The notes under the pieces are model-generated. The model was not told where the DNA came from. It was given only the letters and a program-made list of their open reading frames with translations, and made no database searches. The position numbers and the translations under genes are program-made. From contig JBGTEJ010000088.1 in the NCBI GenBank assembly GCA_041747855.1, forward strand, positions 1 to 64,000: a stretch of DNA of 64,000 nucleotides, given 5' to 3'. Source of the DNA: ZC4RG35 sp041747855. GTDB taxonomy: Bacteria; Actinomycetota; Acidimicrobiia; Spongiisociales; ZC4RG35. Shown here piece by piece: positions 18,860-25,750 of this stretch. Position 1 is the stretch's first letter. Every line of letters starts with the position of its first letter.

Positions 18860-19860
18860 TCGAAATGCACCCAATCGAGTATGTCGTCGAAGAACACCCC
18901 GTCCCTCCACGGGTAGGAGAAGTTGAAGCCTCGCCCCCTGAAGAGGACGCCGAAGATGGTCAGGACTGCTGAGCCGGCAAGGAACACCGAGTAGAGGGCG
19001 ATGGCGAACTTGCGGTCGCTGGGCCTGGTCGACGGGTTCTTGTCGATGAAGGGGACGATCATCAGACCCACCAGCCCGGCAAAGCCCGGGATCATCACGC
19101 CGGCGATCTGCGGGTCGAAGTAGCTCAAGAGTTCCTGCAGACCGAGGAAGTACCACGGCGCTTTGGACGGGTTGGGAGTGTTGTTGATGTTGGCCGGGTC
19201 GAGGAGCGGTGAATGAATGATCACGGCCATGATCACCAGGATGGCGGTGATCGCCAACAACGCACCGAACTCCATGAGCATCAAATGGGGCCAGGTGTTG
19301 ACCTTGTCAGCTGGCTCTGGCTTGACGTTCTGGATGGCCCTCGCCTTTACGACGGTGAGCAACCTTTGCGTCCGGACCCCTTCGGGCAGCCCGGCCGGTG
19401 GCGCAACCGGTCTGGCACTGACCATCGCCGCAACCCTGCCGGTACCGGGCCCGTTGCCACCATTGGTCGACGGGTCGGACGCGGGTCGGTCCTCCACCAA
19501 AGTGGCGACTGGGGCTGGCTCGGTCTCGGGTTCCGCGTCCGCCTCCGACTCGGTGGCGGACACCTGTTCGTCGAGAGGCTCGGCCACTTTGGGCTCCTTA
19601 GGTGGGACGTCCTGGACCATATCCGACTCGACCTCGACCTCGCTTGCTGCACCGGGCGGGGGAACCTCGTCTACGGGCTCGGGGTCGGGTTCGGGTGCCT
19701 CGGCGGAGATGGCCTCCTCGGGTCTGGGCTCAGGCAGAGCGAACTCGACGGGTGGGGCTTCGCCCTTCATCTCGGCGAGGATCCTTTCGACGGGAACACC
19801 GGTCGCCCTGGCCTTCGCCTCGGCGGTTCTTCTCAGAAGGTCTTCGGGTATCTCAACCAT
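18856..19860 (-). CDS. cytochrome b C-terminal (subunit IV-like) with N-terminal tag and acidic linker
   Basis: Second half of a split cytochrome b, 334 residues. The membrane part starts near residue 190 and includes LLDPANINNTPNPSKAPWYF followed by LGLQELLSYFDPQIAG. These match the quinol-oxidation region of cytochrome b6f subunit IV and the cytochrome b C-terminus. The first ~35 residues form an amphipathic helical module (IPEDLLRRTAEAKARATGV), then about 130 residues of acidic, proline- and alanine-rich linker. The same module opens the two cytochromes at 23394 and 24169. It overlaps the Rieske gene by four bases. Confidence 0.9.
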   Translation of the reverse strand: MVEIPEDLLRRTAEAKARATGVPVERILAEMKGEAPPVEFALPEPRPEEAISAEAPEPDPEPVDEVPPPGAASEVEVESDMVQDVPPKEPKVAEPLDEQVSATESEADAEPETEPAPVATLVEDRPASDPSTNGGNGPGTGRVAAMVSARPVAPPAGLPEGVRTQRLLTVVKARAIQNVKPEPADKVNTWPHLMLMEFGALLAITAILVIMAVIIHSPLLDPANINNTPNPSKAPWYFLGLQELLSYFDPQIAGVMIPGFAGLVGLMIVPFIDKNPSTRPSDRKFAIALYSVFLAGSAVLTIFGVLFRGRGFNFSYPWRDGVFFDDILDWVHFE

Positions 19861-19869
19861 TTATAGCTC

Positions 19870-20646
19870 CTAGAGGGGTCCCGAGATGCCGCCGTCTTTG
19901 CGGACACGCCAGAAGTGGACCGCCATGAAGATCACGATGATGAACGGGAAGGCCAGTACATGAAGCACATAGAACCGCAGAAGAGTCGCCTCACTAACTT
20001 CGAGCCCGGCGAAGAGGAGGAAGGTGACCTGCTCACCCACCACCGGGGCGGCTCGACCCATGTTGCTCCCGACCGTCACTGCCCAGTAGGCCAACTGGTC
20101 CCATGGAAGCAGGTAGCCGGAGAAGGAAAGCAGGAGGGTGAGCAGCAACAGGATCACTCCGACCACCCAGTTGAACTCGCGAGGTGGCTTGTAGGCACCG
20201 TGATAGAAGACCCGGCTCATGTGGAGGAAGACTGAGAGCACCATCAGGTGCGCCCCCCATCGGTGGATGTTTCGCACCAGCGACCCGAAAGCCACATTCG
20301 TGGACAGTCGTTCGATGTCCTGGTAGGCCAACTCGGTGGTGGGCGTGTAATAGAACATCAGGAAGATGCCCGTGATAGTGAGGAGGATGAACAAGAAGAA
20401 GCTCAGTCCTCCCAGACACAGGGTGTAGGACAGCTTGACCCCGTGCCTCTTCACCTTCACCGGATGAAGGTGATAGAGGACATTGTTCATCACCACATAG
20501 GAGCGGTTCCTGGGACTGTCCTGATAACCCTGCTTGAAGGGGGAACCCGGTCGGAGGACCGCCTCCATGAGCTGGGAGGTGCGGAGCTTCTCACCCGCCT
20601 CCTTCGCCCGATCTTTCAGACCGACTCTGCCGTTGCCGTTAGCCAA
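19870..20646 (-). CDS. cytochrome b N-terminal half (b6-type)
   Basis: Di-haem b subunit of the quinol:cytochrome c reductase, 258 residues and four helices. Both haem-ligand helices are intact: NIHRWGAHLMVLSVFLHMSR and LHVLAFPFIIVIFMAVHFWR, each with two histidines 13-14 residues apart. The Qo motif neighbourhood FSGYLLPWDQLAYWAVTVGS is present. The C-terminal half is a separate gene ten bases downstream, giving a b6f/Bacillus-like split and not the fused QcrB of mycobacteria and streptomycetes. Confidence 0.93.
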   Translation of the reverse strand: MANGNGRVGLKDRAKEAGEKLRTSQLMEAVLRPGSPFKQGYQDSPRNRSYVVMNNVLYHLHPVKVKRHGVKLSYTLCLGGLSFFLFILLTITGIFLMFYYTPTTELAYQDIERLSTNVAFGSLVRNIHRWGAHLMVLSVFLHMSRVFYHGAYKPPREFNWVVGVILLLLTLLLSFSGYLLPWDQLAYWAVTVGSNMGRAAPVVGEQVTFLLFAGLEVSEATLLRFYVLHVLAFPFIIVIFMAVHFWRVRKDGGISGPL

Positions 20647-20655
20647 TGCTCACCC

Positions 20656-21105
20656 CTACCAGCGCATCCCGTACGAATACCCATTCTTGAAGTCTCGTTG
20701 CCCCGTGTCGAAATCCCAGGGACGACGATCGAGACCGAGCTCGGCGGCATTCTCGGCAAGAGAGCCTTCGAACTTCCCGAGAGATATCACCCCGGTCGGA
20801 CATCTGTCTATGCACAACTGACACCGGGTGCACTCATCCTCATCCACGATAAAGAAACCGAAATTCTGTGCGTCATCGGCCGGGTGGTCGACATTGACTC
20901 CTTCTGAGATCGCATCCAGTGAGAGATAGAAGATGCACTTCCAGGGGCAGATGTCGACGCAACCCTCACAGAGGATGCATTCCGACTGATCGATGTGGAG
21001 GAACTGCTTTGGGCGTAGCTTGTCGGCGAAGTAGGTGCCCTCGACCACGGCCAGCTGATAGTCGTCCCGCATCGGGGGTGTCTCGTCTACCACTCCACGG
21101 GGCAT
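20656..21105 (-). CDS. 2x[4Fe-4S] ferredoxin-type protein of the bc cluster
   Basis: Protein of 149 residues with two complete motifs, CILCEGCVDICPWKC near residue 43 and CTRCQLCIDRCPTGVI near residue 92. The insert between them and the polar C-terminus are longer than in free ferredoxins. I place the start at 21105 (MPRGVVDETPP), where it overlaps the stop of the upstream membrane gene (ATGA). The frame stays open far upstream, but that part is other coding sequence. Its place inside an operon with cytochrome b suggests a complex III-associated electron carrier, which is not a standard bc subunit. Confidence 0.85.
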   Translation of the reverse strand: MPRGVVDETPPMRDDYQLAVVEGTYFADKLRPKQFLHIDQSECILCEGCVDICPWKCIFYLSLDAISEGVNVDHPADDAQNFGFFIVDEDECTRCQLCIDRCPTGVISLGKFEGSLAENAAELGLDRRPWDFDTGQRDFKNGYSYGMRW

Positions 21106-21737
21106 CAGCGACCCCCTTTGATCAGCGGCCGACCGTAGGGCGACACTTGTGCTTCGGGGCGCGCCTTGGCGGGACGTCCCGCCTTCATCTTCTGAATCTG
21201 GAGTGCAAGCACGGCCGCCCCGATCAGCACCACGTGGTAGTACCCGACGTTGATGAGGTCCTTGATCGTTCCATAACTGATATCGACCTGGTTGCCGAGG
21301 ACCAGGATGGGTGGGATCGTGACCGCCACCCGTTGTCCTGACCACACCAGGTCGGTCTGTGCGAAGTTGAGCCACTCGGAGGGAACCATTCCCATGTAGA
21401 AGACGAGGGCCACCCAGGCGATCATCGAGCCAACGATCGCCCTCGACCAGGTCATCCTCTGATTGAGCAACCATAGGAAGGAAGCGCCGACCAAGGCCAG
21501 GGTGGTTGCTCCCAGCACGATCAGGTATCCGGCGCCCTTCCAGTAGATGCCACGAGGGAACCAGTTGGCGAAATCGACTACATAGGGGACATCGACACCG
21601 TCGATTCGTTCGGTCAGTGGGAACGAGGACCAGTGGATCCAGAAGACTCCCAATGCCAGACCCATGAGTCCGAGGATGAGCAGGGTTGCCCCTATCGCCT
21701 TCCGGCGACTGTCGCTCAGCTCTGTAAGACGGTACAT
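21105..21737 (-). CDS. unrecognised membrane protein, first gene of the bc cluster (about 4-5 TM)
   Basis: Protein of 210 residues with hydrophobic segments near 15-33, 68-90, 100-118 and 168-185 and a basic C-terminal tail. It contains no cysteines or conserved histidine pairs that would bind haem. The periplasmic-looking loop around residues 35-65 is aromatic-rich (WIHWSSFPLTERI, ANWFPRGIYWKG). It is translationally coupled to the 2x[4Fe-4S] gene, so it may anchor that protein. I do not recognise the family. Confidence 0.7.
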   Translation of the reverse strand: MYRLTELSDSRRKAIGATLLILGLMGLALGVFWIHWSSFPLTERIDGVDVPYVVDFANWFPRGIYWKGAGYLIVLGATTLALVGASFLWLLNQRMTWSRAIVGSMIAWVALVFYMGMVPSEWLNFAQTDLVWSGQRVAVTIPPILVLGNQVDISYGTIKDLINVGYYHVVLIGAAVLALQIQKMKAGRPAKARPEAQVSPYGRPLIKGGR

Positions 21738-21797
21738 ACTCTCGGGTCCAGGGAGTCTCGGTTCTGTGTTGGAGAGTTTCTACCACAAGGCGGCTTT

Positions 21798-21823
21798 GGT
21801 TCGGAACCTGACGGTCCAGGTTC
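21798..21823. promoter_or_regulatory. palindromes in the divergent bc / oxidase-like promoter region
   Basis: GAACCTG (21804-21810) and CAGGTTC (21817-21823) form a perfect 7-bp inverted repeat with a 6-base spacer. An overlapping GGTTC-G-GAACC sits at 21798-21808. They lie in the 221-base gap between the minus-strand bc cluster and the plus-strand ccoN-like operon, about 60 bases from the former and 135 from the latter. This is a plausible operator for a dimeric regulator; the regulator is unknown. Confidence 0.35.
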
Positions 21824-21958
21824 TCGGTTCCACCACCCCTCGAGTCTCCGGCTGGCGAGCGGCTAAAAATCAACAACACGACGGGGCGGACATAACGGCA
21901 GGCCATGCGAACTGGGCGGTTATGCTCCCGCCGTCTCGGTTTCGCGTGAGGAAGACGG

Positions 21959-23401
21959 TTGACCGACAGCAGAACAGCTGACATTCGAGCCATTCTTGGT
22001 GGTGGCTCAGAAGAAGATCGGGTCGCTGCCACCCATTTCGTGGTGGGGGCACTATTCCTGGTTCTCGGGAGCCTGATGGCTGTCCTCGCCTTTGCCTCTC
22101 TTCGTTTCCCCGCCTTGATGCCGCTCAGCTTCGGGAGGTTCGAGGCGGTGGCCAACCTGACCTTGACCATCGGATTCTGTGTGATCTCTCTGGTAGGTGG
22201 GGTCTATTACGCCCTGCCCCGTTTGACCGGTACCCGTCTCGCCTATGGCAGGTTGGCCGGTCTAGGGCTGGCCGGAATGAGTGCCTTGGTCTTGGCTGGG
22301 GTCGTTGCGGTCTTCCTTGGGTTCGGCAGTGGACGTCAGCCGTTCGGGCTTCCCTGGTGGCTCGACATCCCGATGCTGGGTGTTCTGACCGTCCCGTTCC
22401 TGGTCACGGCGAGGACGATCAGCGCACGAAACGAGAAACACTCTTACGTGTCAATCTGGTTCATCCTCGGCGGGACAACCTGGCTACCCCTGCTCTATGC
22501 CGCCCACGTGGCCGGTCACGCCCCCTTCCTCGCCTCCTTGACCGTTGCCTTCTCCGACACATTCCTGGCGGCGGGGATCGTCACCATGGTGGTAATCACT
22601 CTCGGCACCGGTCTCTTCTATTACACGGTGGTGCGAGAACTCGACATCGCCCTGGCCAGCCGACAACTTGCCCTGGTCGGTTTCTGGTCCCTCGGTCTCG
22701 CCGCGGTCTGGTGGGGAACGGCCCAATTGATCTTCGGTCCAGGCCCTAGCTGGCTCGCTGGCACCGCGGCCGCCTTGGGCCTCGCCTTCCCGATCGGCGC
22801 ACTGGCCAATGCGGCCAACGTCTCCATGACACTGGAACGCTCCTGGGGGGGACTCCGCGAACGGCCCGAGATAGCAGCCGGGGTGTACGGATTGTTCCTC
22901 GCGGTTGGTGTAGGGGCGATGGCGGCCCTTGCCGGATTCCGATCCATAGCGGCCGTCACCGCCTTGACCTCCTTCTGGGAGGGCGTCGAGTACGCCGCCG
23001 TGGCGGGGGTCGGCGTCCTGCTGGTAGCCGGGGTCACCATCCCTGCCTTACCCCGACTCATCGGTAGGGAGGTCCCCTCCCTTCGGACGTTGAGAAGGTT
23101 CATTCGTCTCACTCTCGTTGGCAGCATCGGCACCCTTCTCTTCATGACTGCGGCAGGCCTGCTCACCGGGTATTCATGGGTGGCCGGATCTAACAGCGGA
23201 GCGGACCCTGAACTCGGAGTCAGCTGGGGTGCAGCCACCGGTGCCAGCGTGGAGACCCTCCTGCTTTTGGCCCTCGTGACCGCAATCATCGGGTTCTTCG
23301 GCCACCTCGCCTACGCCGGCACCGTTCTCGGGACGGTCGTCAAGGGTAAGGCGGTACCACAAGAGGTCCTCGTACGGTTTGGGGAGTCATCCGATGAGTG
23401 A
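21959..23401 (+). CDS. CcoN-like heme-copper oxidase subunit I homolog lacking metal ligands
   Basis: Membrane protein of 480 residues and about 12 helices, with clear cbb3 subunit I landmarks. LSFGR is at 56-60, VYYALPRLTG at 82-91, YVSIWFILG near 163 and ALPRLIGRE at 363-371. Aligned by eye to cbb3 CcoN, every haem/copper histidine is replaced: low-spin ligand A65, CuB ligands G206, A255 and Q256, and the helix-10 pair V343 and Y345. Only H26, H161, H183, H187 and H449 remain, none at ligand positions. It starts at TTG after AGGAAG and overlaps the next gene by eight bases. It is unlikely to reduce oxygen itself. Confidence 0.75.
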   Translation: MTDSRTADIRAILGGGSEEDRVAATHFVVGALFLVLGSLMAVLAFASLRFPALMPLSFGRFEAVANLTLTIGFCVISLVGGVYYALPRLTGTRLAYGRLAGLGLAGMSALVLAGVVAVFLGFGSGRQPFGLPWWLDIPMLGVLTVPFLVTARTISARNEKHSYVSIWFILGGTTWLPLLYAAHVAGHAPFLASLTVAFSDTFLAAGIVTMVVITLGTGLFYYTVVRELDIALASRQLALVGFWSLGLAAVWWGTAQLIFGPGPSWLAGTAAALGLAFPIGALANAANVSMTLERSWGGLRERPEIAAGVYGLFLAVGVGAMAALAGFRSIAAVTALTSFWEGVEYAAVAGVGVLLVAGVTIPALPRLIGREVPSLRTLRRFIRLTLVGSIGTLLFMTAAGLLTGYSWVAGSNSGADPELGVSWGAATGASVETLLLLALVTAIIGFFGHLAYAGTVLGTVVKGKAVPQEVLVRFGESSDE

Positions 23402-24167
23402 GCTTCTCGCTGCTGTCGCCGCTGCACTCGGCACACCGGAAGCTTTGGTCAAACGGGCTGCAGAAGCGCGGGCCGCGGCCACCGGTGCCAGCGTCGATGA
23501 GGTCCTCGGAGCCTGGGCTGGTGGCGGAAGTGTCAGCGCCCCTGCGCCTGCGGCGGCCACGCCCCAACCTGAGGAAGAGATGCCCCCGACAAGCGTCAGC
23601 AGTCCGAGCACCACCTCGGTCGATACCGAGTCGTCAGATCCTCAGCCTGAAACTGACCGCCCAAGTCCGACCGGTCCATCCCCTTCAGTGCCCGCCGGGC
23701 CATACAAACCCCCGGTCCTGGTCGGCGCGGTCGACAACCCTGCCCGTGTCCTTGCTGGCGTGATCGGATTGTTCCTGGTCGTGTTGCTGATCGGATTCGT
23801 TGGCCCGTCCATTCCCACGGAGAACATCGGGGCACGAACCAGCTATCTGGACCTAACGGAGACCGCCAGGAGTGGCCAGCACACCTATTCGACGCTGGGC
23901 TGCGCCGCTTGTCACACCCAGATGGTGCGCCCGGTGATCGCCGACGTCGGCCTGGGGCCGGTCACACTCAACGACACCAACCAGATCCTGGGCTTGCGCC
24001 GTTTCGGGCCTGACCTTTCCGATATTGGATCTCGGGCCACTCCACCGGAGATGGAACTGCTGGTCCGGGGCACTTTGACTCACCCCGGTCATAACCTGTC
24101 AGCTGACGACATGGCCTCCCTGATCGCCTACCTCGTCGCCTCGGACACTTCAGAGGAGGAAGGGTGA
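23394..24167 (+). CDS. CcoO-like monoheme cytochrome c with N-terminal tag
   Basis: Membrane-anchored c-type cytochrome of 257 residues. The haem site CAACH (170-174) is followed directly by TQMVRPV, and later by LRRFGPDLSDIGSR, both signatures of cbb3 subunit CcoO. Residues 1-44 are the helical tag also seen at 18856 and 24169, then about 60 residues of Ala/Pro/Ser/Glu linker, then one helix (about 118-138). Where a Met-Pro haem ligand is usual before the last helix, the sequence reads THPGHN. The start at 23394 sits inside the end of the ccoN-like gene. Confidence 0.85.
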   Translation: MSELLAAVAAALGTPEALVKRAAEARAAATGASVDEVLGAWAGGGSVSAPAPAAATPQPEEEMPPTSVSSPSTTSVDTESSDPQPETDRPSPTGPSPSVPAGPYKPPVLVGAVDNPARVLAGVIGLFLVVLLIGFVGPSIPTENIGARTSYLDLTETARSGQHTYSTLGCAACHTQMVRPVIADVGLGPVTLNDTNQILGLRRFGPDLSDIGSRATPPEMELLVRGTLTHPGHNLSADDMASLIAYLVASDTSEEEG

Positions 24168-24168
24168 T

Positions 24169-25230
24169 TTGAGCGAGTTTCTCAGCGCCGCATCGTCTGC
24201 CATGGGCATCCCCGAGTCCCTGGTACGAAGGGCTGCGGCTGCACGCGCGGCAGAGACCGGTATGACGGTCGACGATGTCATCAAGGCGTGGGCAGGTGGC
24301 GACGCGGTCAGCGTCTCCGCCCCCGCGGCTGCAGCACCACCCGCAGAAGAAGAGGCGGGTCCGACCGAGGCAACCGAACCTTCTCCGGTTCCGGGATCAA
24401 ACGCGGAGTCGCCACCTTCGACGCCGACCGTGTCTGCTCCATCTTCCCCAATTGCGCCAGCAGCAGCGGGTGCCACCAGGGCACCCATGCCCACCGAGGT
24501 CGGCCCTCGTCAGGCTGCCCGCCTTCCCGAGGTGATAACCGTGCCAACGGCAGGCATTCGTGAGCGGACCAATTCCACGATCCCGAGATGGCTGACCAGC
24601 CTCTTGTTAGCCGCACCGCTCTTCGCTCTATTCGCGTTGGGCGGTCTTGCCACCGGCGAGTGTGGTCAGGCCACCGAGCTCCGGGTCGATGTGGTGACAG
24701 GTGACGTCATCAACTGTGACGGGTCGGAGTTCACCGGTTCGGGGGGGCCTGGTGGCGGGGTCGACTTCATCGCCCTCGGTGGCTCCATCTACGGAGGTAC
24801 GGGCGCCAGCGGTGTCAATTGTGCCGGGTGCCATGGCGCCCAGGGTCAGGGAGTCGGGAACTTCCCGGCGATGACAGGGGTGATCACCACTTTCTCGTCG
24901 TGTTCCGATCACATCGAGTGGGTCACGCTTGGTGCGTCCGGCTTCCTGGCTGCGGGCAGACAGACTTATGGCGACACCGGTCGCCCGGTCAGCGCCATGC
25001 CGGCATTCGGCAACTCCTTGACCGAGGAACAGCTCGCTGCAGTGGTGGCCTTCGAGCGGGTTCGTTTCGGGGGGGCCGATCCTCAACAAACCGCCATCGA
25101 TTGCGGGTTGGCCGAGGCCCCTGAGGGCGAGGATCCGGACGATGGGGAGGGCGATGATGGAGAGCCCGAAGCGGGCGACGATCCCGAGGCCAGGATCGTG
25201 AGGTTCATCGAGGCCTCTTCCACTCCCTGA
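24169..25230 (+). CDS. CcoP-like monoheme cytochrome c with N-terminal tag
   Basis: Protein of 353 residues: N-terminal tag (1-44), about 90 residues of Ala/Pro/Glu linker, one helix (about 141-161), then a cytochrome c domain. That domain has CAGCH at 218-222, MPAFGNSLTEEQ with Met ligand M267, and an acidic Asp/Glu/Gly-rich tail. Extra cysteines (about 165, 183, 235 and 302) may form disulfides. Translation appears to start at TTG 24169 behind GGAGGAAGG. It is the third gene of the cbb3-like operon; CcoP of true cbb3 oxidases has two haems, here there is one. Confidence 0.8.
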   Translation: MSEFLSAASSAMGIPESLVRRAAAARAAETGMTVDDVIKAWAGGDAVSVSAPAAAAPPAEEEAGPTEATEPSPVPGSNAESPPSTPTVSAPSSPIAPAAAGATRAPMPTEVGPRQAARLPEVITVPTAGIRERTNSTIPRWLTSLLLAAPLFALFALGGLATGECGQATELRVDVVTGDVINCDGSEFTGSGGPGGGVDFIALGGSIYGGTGASGVNCAGCHGAQGQGVGNFPAMTGVITTFSSCSDHIEWVTLGASGFLAAGRQTYGDTGRPVSAMPAFGNSLTEEQLAAVVAFERVRFGGADPQQTAIDCGLAEAPEGEDPDDGEGDDGEPEAGDDPEARIVRFIEASSTP

Positions 25231-25468
25231 AGAGCCTGACCAGTTCCGCTGTAGACGTCAGTTCCCCCTCAGCGATTACCGCTCCGTCAGGGGCGAGGAG
25301 CACAGGGATCCTCAACCCGTAGACACCCACAAGCCGATCATCCGAATCGATGTCAACCTCCTGGACCTCCAAAGCAGCACGACGAGCCGCCTTGCGGACA
25401 TGACGCCGCGCTTCGTCACACAAATGGCATCCCTCACGGGTGAGAAAGTCCACCACCAAAGAATTCAA
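25205..25468 (-). CDS. glutaredoxin-like / DUF836 thiol-redox protein
   Basis: Small thioredoxin-fold protein of 87 residues with the redox motif GCHLCDEA near residue 13 and the cis-proline segment RIPVL near residue 53. This is the pattern of the DUF836 glutaredoxin-like family. Its partner is unknown; the location next to two c-type cytochromes could hint at thiol handling, but it has no signal peptide and should be cytoplasmic. Its 3' end overlaps the end of the convergent CcoP-like gene by 26 bases. Confidence 0.85.
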   Translation of the reverse strand: MNSLVVDFLTREGCHLCDEARRHVRKAARRAALEVQEVDIDSDDRLVGVYGLRIPVLLAPDGAVIAEGELTSTAELVRLFREWKRPR

Positions 25469-25611
25469 GTAACCACTCTCCGTGGTCGATAATGGAAATG
25501 CATGCAGGAAGGAGGGACCTCCGTAACCCGCATACCTAGGGCACGTTCGTCCCAGGTGTGAACGGATAGCCTCCCAGCCCGCCCCACGGTTGCGGAATCC
25601 TCCTTCGTGTA

Positions 25612-25639
25612 GTCAGGGCCCCGTTCGCGGGGCCCTGAC
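25612..25639. terminator. strong hairpin, possible terminator
   Basis: Perfect 11-bp stem GTCAGGGCCCC / GGGGCCCTGAC with a 6-base loop. It is followed on the plus strand by ACCTTTG, which is not a proper U-tract. It lies between the DUF836 gene and the SAM hydrolase gene, downstream of the latter on the minus strand, and may terminate that transcript. Confidence 0.5.
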
Positions 25640-25660
25640 ACCTTTGTACGCTGCTGACCT

Positions 25661-25750
25661 GTGCGACCTGCCACCGCGATCATCATCGTCATCCTTCTCG
25701 CCCTGATAGTTGTCGCAGGGGTCATTCAGGTTTGGATCCTGCTCTTCTGA
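25661..25750 (+). CDS. possible 29-residue single-TM peptide
   Basis: GTG-initiated frame that would encode VRPATAIIIVILLALIVVAG followed by VIQVWILLF, an almost wholly hydrophobic helix with a basic N-terminus. There is no clear ribosome binding site, and the last 29 bases overlap the 3' end of the convergent SAM hydrolase gene. It may be chance; composition is the only evidence. Confidence 0.2.
   Translation: MRPATAIIIVILLALIVVAGVIQVWILLF

Noticed and set aside
21106..22170. Upstream extension of the 2x[4Fe-4S] gene frame
   Set aside because: This part lies on the membrane-protein gene in a different frame and crosses the divergent promoter; composition is Arg/Gly/Pro-rich.
22621..23289. 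Minus-strand open frame antisense to the CcoN-like gene
   Set aside because: Low-complexity Ala/Pro/Arg product, typical of antisense frames in GC-rich genes.
25465..25725. 86-residue minus-strand open frame between the DUF836 and SAM hydrolase genes
   Set aside because: Arg/Thr-rich product without hydrophobic core or motif, and it contains the strong hairpin at 25612-25639.
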